NCBI RefSeq assembly: GCF_018612915.1
Contig: NZ_JAGGRL010000001.1
Location: forward strand, 124,001-188,000
DNA: 64,000 nucleotides
Direction of reading: 5' to 3'
DNA from: Stenotrophomonas sp. ISL-67
Lineage (GTDB): Bacteria; Pseudomonadota; Gammaproteobacteria; Xanthomonadales; Xanthomonadaceae
The notes beneath the pieces were generated by a model. It ran no database searches. It was given only the letters and a program-made list of their open reading frames with translations, and was not told the origin of the DNA. Within the stretch, counting starts at the first letter, position 1. The number at the start of each line of letters is the position of its first letter. Both the position numbers and the translations under genes were made by a program. This document shows, piece after piece, positions 56,590 through 64,000 of the stretch.

Positions 56590-57276
56590 TCAGGTCTCGC
56601 TCCAGCGCCGCAACAGGTTGTGATACACCCCGGTCAACTGCAGCACCGCCCCCGGATCGGCACCGGTCACGCGCAGCTTTTCGATCGCGCCATCCATCTC
56701 AAGCAACATCCGCCGAGCACTGTCGTCGCGGACCATGCTCTGCACCCAGAAGAACGACGCCAGCCGTGCGCCCTGCGTTACCGGGTTGACCTTGTGCAGG
56801 CTGCTGGACGGGTACAGCACCAGGTCGCCAGCGGGCAGCTTCACCTCATGCTCGCCGTAGGTGTCGCTGATGACCAGCTCGCCGCCCTCGTAGTCCTCCG
56901 GCGCGTTGAGGAACAGCGTGCACGACACATCCGAACGCAGGTGACTGCGCTGGCCGTCCGTCCCCGTGATCATCACCGCGCCATCCACATGGAAGCCGTA
57001 TTCGCCGCCGCCCTGGTAACGGTTGAAACGCGGCGGCAGGATCCGCAGCGGCAGTGCGGCGGCGAAGAACAGCGGGTGCCGTTCCAGCGCCGCCAGCACG
57101 ATCCGGCCCAGCTCGGCCTTCAGCGGGGACGCGTCGGGCAACTGCTGGTTGCGTTTGACCTGCGCGCCCTGCACGCCCACGGTCTCGCGGCCGTCGGCCC
57201 AGTCCGCCGCCGCAAGCGCGCGCTGCAGGTGGGCCAGTTCGTTGGCGGTGAGGACATCGGGAACGTGCAGGAGCAT
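56590..57276 (-). CDS. piuC: Fe(II)/2-oxoglutarate dioxygenase, PiuC/PKHD-type
   Basis: A 228-residue PKHD-type hydroxylase. The iron facial triad is H96 and D98 ([10 protein letters not shown]) and H161 ([10 protein letters not shown]), with R171 for 2-oxoglutarate. PiuC genes pair with the catecholate receptor PiuA/Fiu and are Fur-controlled; here it follows fiu by 18 bp. Its substrate in siderophore use is not established. Confidence 0.93.
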   Translation of the reverse strand: MLLHVPDVLTANELAHLQRALAAADWADGRETVGVQGAQVKRNQQLPDASPLKAELGRIVLAALERHPLFFAAALPLRILPPRFNRYQGGGEYGFHVDGAVMITGTDGQRSHLRSDVSCTLFLNAPEDYEGGELVISDTYGEHEVKLPAGDLVLYPSSSLHKVNPVTQGARLASFFWVQSMVRDDSARRMLLEMDGAIEKLRVTGADPGAVLQLTGVYHNLLRRWSET

Positions 57277-57294
57277 GTCAGGTCCTTGGCGGGT

Positions 57295-59616
57295 TCAGAA
57301 GCGGAAGTCCGCGCTGAACAGCACGCTGCGCGGGGTACCCGGGGTGTAACGGTAGCCGCTCTTGTTGATCGCGGCCACATAGTCCTTGTCGAACAGGTTG
57401 TAGGCGTTCAAGCGAAGCACCAGGTGCTCGTTGATCTCGTACGAGGCCACCGCGTCGTACACCGTGTACGACTTGGTGAACGCCGGGGTGCCCACCGCAC
57501 CATCGGTGCCACGGTGCATCTGGCCGGCGTAACGCACGCCGCCGCCCACGGTCAGGCCGAACGGGAAGGTGTAGCTGGTCCAGCTGGTGAAGGTGGCGCC
57601 GGGGGTGTAGGTCAGGTTGCGGGTGCCGTCCGCTGCCACGTTGGCGCCTTCCTCCACTTCGGTATCCAGGTGGCTGTAACCGGCCGATACCGACCAGTTG
57701 TCGGTGATGCGGCCCACTGTGGACACTTCGATGCCCTGCACCGACTTCTTGCCGGTCTGGGTGGGGTTGCCGGCATCGTCCAGCACCTGGGTGTTGATCT
57801 CGTTGCTGACTTCGGTCTTGAACAGCGCCACGTTGAAGGCCAGCGCATCATCGAGGAACGCCCACTTGGTCCCCACTTCCAGCGTCTTTGCCTTCTGCGG
57901 GTCCAGGCTGGGGTTGTCGGCGCTGCTCACCGAACTGCTCAGCTGGAAGTTGCTGCCGCCCGGGGGCTGCTGGGACAGCGCATAGTTGCCGTACAGGCTG
58001 ACGATGTCGCCGACCTTGTACACCGCGCCCAGCTTCCAGTTGAGCAGGGTGTCGGAATGCTCCAGCGACGGATTGGGAACCACGGTGCCCACCGGGTTGC
58101 TGCCGCAGGCCGGGCCGCGCCCGCCGCATACCGACGCGCTCTGGTACTCGGTTTTGTAGTGGTCTGCGCGCAGGCCGGCGGTGACCAGGAAGCTGTCGGT
58201 GAAGTGCAGGGTGTCGAACAGGTACACCGAGGAGGTGGTGGTCTTGCCGCGGCTGTCGGCGCCGTTGTGCGCCCAGGTCAGGCCGGTGGCGTTCCAGTCC
58301 GGGTTGTACAGGTTGGCCGGCGACCAGGTGGTGCCGTTGGTGGCGGCCTGGCCGAAGCTCTTGAGCTCTTCGCGGGTGAACTCCACCCCGGTGCTCAGGT
58401 TGTGCACGATGGCGCCGGTGCTGAAGTCCGCGCGCAGGTTGAGCTGGTCGGTGAGGATGGTGTTCTGCTGGTCCTTGAAGGTCGGCAGGCTGCGCGCGAT
58501 GGTGTAGGTGGCCAGGTTGTCGGGGGCGGTATAGCGGATGTTGCCGCTGGGCGCGCCGTTGGCCCCGCGGGTGCCGGTGCCCATGAACGCGGTGAGCATG
58601 TAGTCCTGGTCGGTGCGGCCCCAGCGTGCGGTGTTGGTCAGGCGCACGTTGTCGTTGAAGTCGTGCTCGATGCGGAAGGTGGCCATCTTCGCGGTGACAT
58701 CGTCATGGTCGGCGCGGGTGCCGTAGAAGTTCTCCGGGTTCACCGGATGGCCGGCCAGCTGTTCCAGCGAGGGCTGCGGCGTCCAGCCGGGCAGGCCCAG
58801 GGTCGGCACGCCACCGTCGGGCACATTGTCCTGGTCCACGTACAGCAGGTTGAGGATGTAGCGGGTATTGGTGCCCAGCCCGAACGCCAGCGACGGCGCG
58901 ATGCCCCAGCGCGAGTTGTTGACGTGGTCACGGCCCGGCTGGTCGCTGTCCTGCCACATGGCATTCAGGCGCAGCGCGCTGGTGGCGCCCAGGGTCTGGT
59001 TCCAGTCGGCAGTGCCGCGCAGTTGGCTGTCGCTGCCGGCGGCCAGCGTGCCGCTGACCGCGTCATGCAGGTTGGCCTGCTTGCTCACCATGTTGATCGA
59101 ACCGGTGGGCGCGGAGCGGCCGTTGTCGGTGCCGGCCGGGCCCTTTGAAACTTCCACCTGTTCGGTGTTGAACACATCGCGCGAGATCGAGCCGACATCA
59201 CGCACGCCGTCCACGAAGATGCTGCTGGAGGTGTCGAAGCCACGCATGAAAATGCTGTCGCCGGTAGTGGTGTTGCCGTTCTCGCCGACGTAGAACGTGC
59301 CTACGCCCGGGCTGTTGCGCAGGGCGTCGGTCAGCGTGGTGGCGCCCTGCTGGGTGAACAGGTCGCGGCTGATGATCTGGATGGTCTGCGGGGTGTCCTG
59401 CAGGGACTGGGTGAACTTGGGCGAGGCGACCTTGTCGACCTTGAGGCCGCGCGAGGCCTGCACCTGCACCTGGTCCAGCGTGCGCGGCGTGTCGCTGCTC
59501 GACTCGGCCTGGGCGGCAACCGGCAGCAGGGCCAGGCTGAGGCCGGTGACAAGGCTGGCGGTGGCCAAGCTGGCGGCACTGCGGGCGGGGGAGGGATGCT
59601 TGCGGCTCTTGATCAT
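57295..59616 (-). CDS. fiu: Catecholate siderophore receptor Fiu/PiuA
   Basis: A 773-residue outer-membrane receptor for monomeric catechol-iron complexes and catechol-bearing antibiotics. Signal peptide to about residue 37 (LLPVAAQA), plug region with GENGNTTTGDSIFMRGFDTSSSIF-like Fiu hallmark, then EVSKGPAGTDNGRSAPTGSINMVSKQ, and a C-terminal NLFDKDYVAAINKSGYRYTPG with a final Phe, all closely matching E. coli Fiu. The ATG at 59614-59616 gives the signal peptide; an upstream frame only adds a non-conserved leader. Confidence 0.93.
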   Translation of the reverse strand: MIKSRKHPSPARSAASLATASLVTGLSLALLPVAAQAESSSDTPRTLDQVQVQASRGLKVDKVASPKFTQSLQDTPQTIQIISRDLFTQQGATTLTDALRNSPGVGTFYVGENGNTTTGDSIFMRGFDTSSSIFVDGVRDVGSISRDVFNTEQVEVSKGPAGTDNGRSAPTGSINMVSKQANLHDAVSGTLAAGSDSQLRGTADWNQTLGATSALRLNAMWQDSDQPGRDHVNNSRWGIAPSLAFGLGTNTRYILNLLYVDQDNVPDGGVPTLGLPGWTPQPSLEQLAGHPVNPENFYGTRADHDDVTAKMATFRIEHDFNDNVRLTNTARWGRTDQDYMLTAFMGTGTRGANGAPSGNIRYTAPDNLATYTIARSLPTFKDQQNTILTDQLNLRADFSTGAIVHNLSTGVEFTREELKSFGQAATNGTTWSPANLYNPDWNATGLTWAHNGADSRGKTTTSSVYLFDTLHFTDSFLVTAGLRADHYKTEYQSASVCGGRGPACGSNPVGTVVPNPSLEHSDTLLNWKLGAVYKVGDIVSLYGNYALSQQPPGGSNFQLSSSVSSADNPSLDPQKAKTLEVGTKWAFLDDALAFNVALFKTEVSNEINTQVLDDAGNPTQTGKKSVQGIEVSTVGRITDNWSVSAGYSHLDTEVEEGANVAADGTRNLTYTPGATFTSWTSYTFPFGLTVGGGVRYAGQMHRGTDGAVGTPAFTKSYTVYDAVASYEINEHLVLRLNAYNLFDKDYVAAINKSGYRYTPGTPRSVLFSADFRF

Positions 59617-59786
59617 GGTGGTGGAAGACCTGGGAACGGATGGGGAATGCAGCGGGCGCACAGGGGATGCGCGCACGCGGGAGGCATGGACGGTCGATCG
59701 GATATGGAAAGGCGTGGTGCGGACAGCGGTCAGCGGCGCGCGAGGTGGAAGACCCGCGCGGCAGCGAATGACGGTAAATTAACAGA

Positions 59787-59806
59787 AACGATAATGATTC
59801 GCATCC
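59787..59806 (-). promoter_or_regulatory. Fur box upstream of fiu
   Basis: AACGATAATGATTCGCATCC contains GATAATGATT, nine of whose ten bases follow the Fur consensus order. It lies about 170 bp before the fiu start in the 260-bp gap (59617-59876) to the Rieske gene, which shows no other feature. Confidence 0.65.
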
Positions 59807-59876
59807 AGCAACCTGCGCTGGGCATCACAGAATCGACCATAGGCCCATTCAGGTTTTCTATCGCTTGTGCCGTGAC

Positions 59877-60209
59877 TCAGTCGCGGTCGTCGCGGGTCCA
59901 GACCCCGCCGTGTTCCAGCTTCACCGGGAACTTCGGCACCGGTGAATAGGCCGGCGCGCACAGGGCGCGGCCGTCGCGCACGTCGAAGCGCGCGCTGTGC
60001 AGCACGCATTCGATGCTGCCTTCTTCGATATTGAAGGTGCCCGAGGACAGCTCGAATTCCTCGTGGCTGCACTGGTCTTCAAGGGCGTACAGATCGCCGT
60101 CCAGGTTGAACACCACGATCGGCGTGCCGGTGACCTCATCGAAGGTGCTCTTCATTTCGCCGGGCAACAATTCGGCCGTGGCGCAGACGAAGGTCCAGGT
60201 CTCGCTCAT
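59877..60209 (-). CDS. Rieske-type non-heme iron ferredoxin
   Basis: A 110-residue Rieske [2Fe-2S] protein. Ligands C47-x-H49 (QCSHEEFELSS) and C68-x2-H71 (ECVLHSARFD) have the standard spacing. It resembles small ferredoxin subunits of aromatic-ring dioxygenases or NirD, but no oxygenase gene adjoins. It overlaps the GNAT gene by 4 bp and lies downstream of the suf genes, so it is probably made with the Fe-S machinery; its electron partner is unknown. Confidence 0.9.
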   Translation of the reverse strand: MSETWTFVCATAELLPGEMKSTFDEVTGTPIVVFNLDGDLYALEDQCSHEEFELSSGTFNIEEGSIECVLHSARFDVRDGRALCAPAYSPVPKFPVKLEHGGVWTRDDRD

Positions 60210-60742
60210 GCGTGGGCCGCCAGCGGCTTTTCCAGGATTTCAAAGCGCAGGTCGTCGCGCTTGGGAATGCCGAAGCGCTCATCGCCATACGGAAACGGCT
60301 TCTTGATCCCGGTGCGCTGGTAGCCGCGACGCTCGTAGAAGGCGATCAGCTCATCGCGGATGTCGATCACCGTCATCTGCATGACCGGCATGCCCCATTC
60401 GCGCGCGGCGTGGGCTTCGGCGGCCTGCATCAACTGCTTGCCGATGCCGCCGCCCTGCTGCGCCGGGTCCACCGAGAACATGCCGAAGTAGCCCTTGCCA
60501 TGGTCGTCGGCGATGTGGGCACAGGCCAGCAGCTGGCCGTCGCGTTCAGCCAGCAGGACGGTGCTGCGCGGGCGCTCGATATCCGCCTGCAGGCCGGTTG
60601 CGTCAATACGCGCACCGTCCAGCATGTCTGCTTCGGTGGTCCAGCCGGCGCGGCTGGCGTCGCCACGGTAGGCCGAAGTGACCAGGGTGATCAGGGCGGG
60701 AATGTCGGCCAGCGTGGCCGCACGGAAGGTCAGGGTGGTCAT
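60206..60742 (-). CDS. GNAT family N-acetyltransferase
   Basis: A 178-residue acetyltransferase with the GNAT core. Motif A is FGMFSVDPAQQGGGIGKQLMQAAEAHA (acetyl-CoA loop QQGGGIGK), and the C-terminal helix RDELIAFYERRGYQRTG is typical. The substrate is unknown. It lies between sufS and the Rieske gene, in the usual xanthomonad order. Confidence 0.9.
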   Translation of the reverse strand: MTTLTFRAATLADIPALITLVTSAYRGDASRAGWTTEADMLDGARIDATGLQADIERPRSTVLLAERDGQLLACAHIADDHGKGYFGMFSVDPAQQGGGIGKQLMQAAEAHAAREWGMPVMQMTVIDIRDELIAFYERRGYQRTGIKKPFPYGDERFGIPKRDDLRFEILEKPLAAHA

Positions 60743-60774
60743 GGCGTCATTCTAGAGCCGGGCGACGGTGGCGG

Positions 60775-60806
60775 GTAGCAGCGCACGGCCGTCGGTCGTG
60801 CGCTAC
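60775..60806. repeat. GTAG...CTAC palindrome between sufS and the GNAT gene
   Basis: GTAGCAGCGCACGGCCGTCG continues to GGTCGTGCGCTAC, a 32-bp near-perfect palindrome of another stem type. It divides the suf part from the GNAT-Rieske part of the transcript. Confidence 0.75.
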
Positions 60807-60812
60807 CGGCAG

Positions 60813-62069
60813 TCAGCCCAGGAGCTTGCGGACCTTGGTCAACGCTGCGATGAACCGCTCGATTTCCGCATGCGTGTTGTAGAACGCCAGCGATGCCCGG
60901 CACGTGGCCGCCACGCCGTAGTACTGCAGCAGCGGGTGCGCGCAGTGCTGCCCCGAGCGGATGGCAACGCCTTCCAGGTCCAGCAGGGTGGCCAGGTCGT
61001 GCGCATGCGCGCCTTCGATCAGGAACGACACTACCGCTGCCTTGTCCGGCGTGGTGCCGAAGATGCGCAGGCCATCGATCCTGTTCAGTTCTTCGGTGAA
61101 GTGCGCGAGCAGTTCGCCTTCACGCGCTTCCACATGCTCCAGGCCAAGCGATTCGAGGTAGTCCACGGCTACGCCCAGGCCGATGAAGCCGGCGATGTTC
61201 GGGGTGCCGGCTTCGAACTTGTGCGGGGCGTCGTTGAACACGGTGCCGTCGAAGCTCACTTCCTTGATCATCTCGCCGCCGCCGAGGAAGGGCGGCATGG
61301 CATCGAGGTGCTCACGCCTGGCCCACAGCGCACCGGTGCCGGTGGGGCCGCACATCTTGTGGCCGGTGATGGCGTAGAAGTCACAGCCGATGTTGGCGAT
61401 GTCGACCTTGCGGTGCGGTACGGCCTGCGAGCCATCCACCACGGTGACGATGCCGCGCTTGCGTGCTTCACGGCAGATCTCGCGCACCGGGTTCACGGTG
61501 CCCAGCACGTTGGAGACATGCGCTACGGCGAGCAGCTTGACCTCGGGGGTCATCGCCTTGCGCAGGGCGTCCAGGTCCAGCGCGCCTTCCGGGGTGATTT
61601 CGGCTACGCGGAGGGTGGCGCCGGTGCGCTGGGCGACCAGCTGCCAGGGCACGATGTTGGCGTGGTGCTCCATGCGCGAGACCAGGATGACATCGCCGGC
61701 CTTCAGGCGCGGCAGGGCCCACGAGTAGGCCACCAGGTTGATCGCGAAGGTGGTGCCGCTGCACAGCACCAGCTCGCTGGCGCGCACGTTGAGGAAGCGC
61801 GCCAGCTTGGTGCGCGCACCTTCGTAGGCATCGGTGGCCTCGGTGCCGAGTGCATGTACCGCGCGGCTCACGTTGGCATTGTAGCGGCGGTAGTACTCGT
61901 CCACCGCGCCGATCACCTGCACCGGCTTCTGGCCGGTGTTGGCGTTGTCGAAGTACACCAGCGGCTTGCCGTGCACTTCCCGCATCAGCAGCGGGAAGTC
62001 CAAGCGCACGCGGTCCCAGTCGGGGGCGGCGACGGTGTCGGCCACCGGGCGCGGGGTGGAGAGATTCAT
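60813..62069 (-). CDS. sufS: Cysteine desulfurase SufS
   Basis: A PLP-dependent cysteine desulfurase of 418 residues providing sulfur for the SUF Fe-S system. The PLP lysine is K238 (AITGHKMCGP) and the catalytic cysteine is C376 (RSGQHCAHP), the class II (SufS) pattern. The ATG at 62067-62069 overlaps the sufD stop (ATGA), which fixes the start. No sufE follows immediately. Confidence 0.96.
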   Translation of the reverse strand: MNLSTPRPVADTVAAPDWDRVRLDFPLLMREVHGKPLVYFDNANTGQKPVQVIGAVDEYYRRYNANVSRAVHALGTEATDAYEGARTKLARFLNVRASELVLCSGTTFAINLVAYSWALPRLKAGDVILVSRMEHHANIVPWQLVAQRTGATLRVAEITPEGALDLDALRKAMTPEVKLLAVAHVSNVLGTVNPVREICREARKRGIVTVVDGSQAVPHRKVDIANIGCDFYAITGHKMCGPTGTGALWARREHLDAMPPFLGGGEMIKEVSFDGTVFNDAPHKFEAGTPNIAGFIGLGVAVDYLESLGLEHVEAREGELLAHFTEELNRIDGLRIFGTTPDKAAVVSFLIEGAHAHDLATLLDLEGVAIRSGQHCAHPLLQYYGVAATCRASLAFYNTHAEIERFIAALTKVRKLLG

Positions 62070-63328
62070 GCCACGCCTGCCTTGGCCAGCGCGATGTCCA
62101 GCTGGCGGCGCAGCTGCTCGGTCAGGCGCGCGTCGAGCATGTTCAGCGGCTCGTGGCAGAACGCGGCGCTGAGCAGCTGCTGGGCCTGCTGGGCCGGCAG
62201 GCCGCGCGAGCGCAGGTAGAACAGCGCATTGGCATCGAGCTGGCCGACGGTGGCACCGTGGGCGGCCTTCACTTCGTCGGCGTCGATCACCAGCGTGGGC
62301 TGGGTATCGATTTCGGCGTCGGCGGAGAGCAGCAGGTTCTTGTTGGACAGGTTGGCGTCGGTGCCATCGGCGCCGGCACGGATATGGATGCCGCCGTGGA
62401 AGACCACGCGGCTGCGGTTGGCGGCCACGCCGCGCCACACCATTTCCGAGGCGGTATCGCGCGCGATGTGTTCGATGCCCAGGCGGGTATCGACGTGGCG
62501 GCGGCCGTTGCCGAGCAGCACGCCATTGGCGGTCAGCTGGGCGTTGTCGCCTTCCAGGCGCACGTTGAGCTCGTGGCGGCTCAGTGCGGCGCCCAGCTCC
62601 AGGTCCACGCGGCGGTACTGCGCGTTTCGGGCCAGCACGGCGTCGGTGCGCAGCAGGGCGGTGGCGCGGCTGCCGTCGGCCTGCACGCGGGCATGCGAGA
62701 GCACCGCGTCCTGGGCCAGGTGCACGTGCACCAGGGTGTTGCCCAGGTGTGCGGCGTCGCCCGCATCCAGGTGATGCTCGACCACGCCGAGCGCGGCACC
62801 GGCACGCAGTTCGATCAGGTGGCGGTGATGCCAGGCCAGGTCGCTGCCACCCGCGGCGCTGATGAAGACCAGCTGCAGCGGGGTGTCGACCTGCACGCCG
62901 TCATCCACGCGCACCAGCACGCCTTCATCGGCGAGGGCGGCGTTGAGGCGGGCGAAGATCTCTTCGCTGCGCTCGAAGCGGCGGCCAAGGAAACGCAGGG
63001 CGTCGTCACCGGCGGCCAGCGCCGAGGACAGGGTCTGCACCTGCACGCCGGCCGGCAGCGCGGATACATCGCTGTGCGCGGCGGATGGGCGGCCGTTGAC
63101 GAACACCAGCCGCGGCGACGGAATGTCGGCCAGCAGGGCAGGGTCGATCCCGGGCGCGGCCAGTGGCGCGGGCTGGAACGTGCGGCGTTCGAGCTGGCGC
63201 AGGGAGGTGTACTTCCAGGCTTCGCTGCGCGGACCGGGCAGGCCCGCCTGCAGGGCAGCATCGAGTTCGGCGCGGCGGGCGTCGCTGCCGCAGAAACCGG
63301 CGGCGAGGGAGTCGAGCAGGGCGCTCAT
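62066..63328 (-). CDS. sufD: Fe-S cluster assembly scaffold protein SufD
   Basis: A 420-residue SufD of the SufBC2D complex. Family segments are PRSEAWKYTSLRQLERR near the N-terminus, the parallel beta-helix core, and the C-terminal SFD-like region KAAHGATVGQLDANALFYLRSRGL with AFCHEPL, where the functional His lies. It overlaps both sufC and sufS. Confidence 0.95.
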   Translation of the reverse strand: MSALLDSLAAGFCGSDARRAELDAALQAGLPGPRSEAWKYTSLRQLERRTFQPAPLAAPGIDPALLADIPSPRLVFVNGRPSAAHSDVSALPAGVQVQTLSSALAAGDDALRFLGRRFERSEEIFARLNAALADEGVLVRVDDGVQVDTPLQLVFISAAGGSDLAWHHRHLIELRAGAALGVVEHHLDAGDAAHLGNTLVHVHLAQDAVLSHARVQADGSRATALLRTDAVLARNAQYRRVDLELGAALSRHELNVRLEGDNAQLTANGVLLGNGRRHVDTRLGIEHIARDTASEMVWRGVAANRSRVVFHGGIHIRAGADGTDANLSNKNLLLSADAEIDTQPTLVIDADEVKAAHGATVGQLDANALFYLRSRGLPAQQAQQLLSAAFCHEPLNMLDARLTEQLRRQLDIALAKAGVA

Positions 63329-64000
63329 CAGACCGCTGCCTCCGGCACCACGCGGTCCTTCAGGAAGTGGTAGCCGTGGGCTTCCAGTTCCAGGGCCAGC
63401 TCGGGGCCGCCGCTCTGCACGATTTTGCCATCGGCCAGCACATGCACCACGTCCGGCTTGATGTAGTCGAGCAGGCGCTGGTAGTGGGTGATGACCAGGA
63501 ACGAGCGGTCCGGCGAGCGCAGCGCGTTGACGCCGTCGGCCACGCTCTTGAGCGCATCGATGTCCAGGCCGCTGTCGGTCTCGTCGAGGATCGCCAGCTT
63601 CGGCTCGAGCACGGCCAGCTGGAAGATCTCGTTGCGCTTCTTTTCGCCACCGGAGAAGCCTTCGTTGACGCCACGGTGCAGCAGTTCGTCCTTCAGGTGC
63701 AGCACGGCCAGCTTCTGGCGCACCAGCTTGAGGAACTGCATGGAATCGAGTTCTTCCTCGCCGCGCGCCTTGCGCTGGGCGTTGAGCGCGGCGCGCAGGA
63801 AGTAGGTGTTGTTCACGCCGGGAATTTCCACCGGGTACTGGAAGGCCAGGAACAGGCCGGCGGCGGCGCGCTCTTCCGGCGCCAGCTCCAGCAGGTCGCG
63901 GCCTTCGAACTGGACGCTGCCTTCGCTGACGTCATAGCCTTCGCGGCCGGCCAGCACGTTGCCCAGCGTGGACTTGCCCGCGCCGTTGGGGCCCATGATG
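63328..64000 (-). CDS. sufC: Fe-S assembly ATPase SufC, 5' part outside the window
   Basis: ABC-type ATPase of the SUF complex; the N-terminal ~25-30 residues lie beyond the window edge. Walker A GPNGAGKST is near the edge, the Q-loop region contains LFLAFQYPVEIPGVNNTYF (the SufC hallmark), the signature is GFSGGEKKRNEI, and Walker B is LAILDETDSGLDID. The ATG inside the P-loop region is not the true start. sufB is expected just upstream. Confidence 0.95.
   Translation of the reverse strand, partial: IMGPNGAGKSTLGNVLAGREGYDVSEGSVQFEGRDLLELAPEERAAAGLFLAFQYPVEIPGVNNTYFLRAALNAQRKARGEEELDSMQFLKLVRQKLAVLHLKDELLHRGVNEGFSGGEKKRNEIFQLAVLEPKLAILDETDSGLDIDALKSVADGVNALRSPDRSFLVITHYQRLLDYIKPDVVHVLADGKIVQSGGPELALELEAHGYHFLKDRVVPEAAV

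Noticed and set aside
62070..62438. A longer SufS start upstream of 62069
   Set aside because: It would lie entirely over the sufD 3' end; the ATGA overlap and the family N-terminus support 62069.

Overview
This 64-kb window is a chromosomal segment of a high-GC gammaproteobacterium of the Xanthomonadaceae/Lysobacteraceae, most likely Stenotrophomonas. The protein families, the gene order (algH-ruvX-pyrB; kdsDC-lptCAB-rpoN-hpf-ptsN-hprK-rapZ-pts; sufCDS followed by a GNAT and a Rieske gene) and above all the abundant GTAG-ended palindromes (SMAG-type repeats, described from S. maltophilia) point there. No rRNA, tRNA, CRISPR array, prophage or complete insertion sequence was seen.

Layout. 1-2980: PepSY membrane protein and a TonB siderophore receptor behind a Fur-like site. 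3092-9919: envelope proteins (DUF4105, lipoprotein hydrolase), an MFS exporter divergent from soxR with a SoxR-type operator, proC and a yggS-type PLP protein. 10044-12350: twitching ATPases pilT and pilU. 12466-17948: small membrane proteins, an aldo/keto reductase, a frameshifted DUF4287 gene, tag, algH-ruvX-pyrB. 17949-19102: a REP-associated tyrosine transposase (RAYT) flanked by 145-bp extended repeats. 19103-21725: esterase, zinc-ribbon protein, mgtE with an unusual leader. 21795-31970: a 10-kb minus-strand super-operon for Kdo and LPS transport, sigma-54, ribosome hibernation and the nitrogen/regulatory PTS. 32024-42708: ibaG, murA, two DUF3108 proteins, purN-purM, DUF2066-perM-hda, and the murU-amgK cell-wall recycling pair. 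42755-48102: stress membrane protein, M20 peptidase, comEA-like protein, two L,D-transpeptidases, hutD. 48385-60209: an iron block with a PepSY-DUF2271-DUF4198-ApbE-flavoreductase operon, a CirA/FepA-like receptor and a fiu-piuC pair, each unit near a Fur-like site. 60206-64000: GNAT and the sufCDS part of the Fe-S assembly operon.

How it works together. Iron is the dominant accessory theme: three TonB receptors bring ferric siderophores into the periplasm. The five-gene flavin operon looks like an inner-membrane to periplasm electron route that could reduce them, with the DUF2271 protein carrying a candidate ApbE flavinylation motif. Suf then uses the iron for Fe-S clusters. The other striking theme is repeat biology. 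GTAG palindromes sit between many genes, supply TAG stop codons to several of them, and one pair lies in frame inside an L,D-transpeptidase gene. A second, MITE-like family with GGTAGGGT-type terminal inverted repeats is present in two copies.
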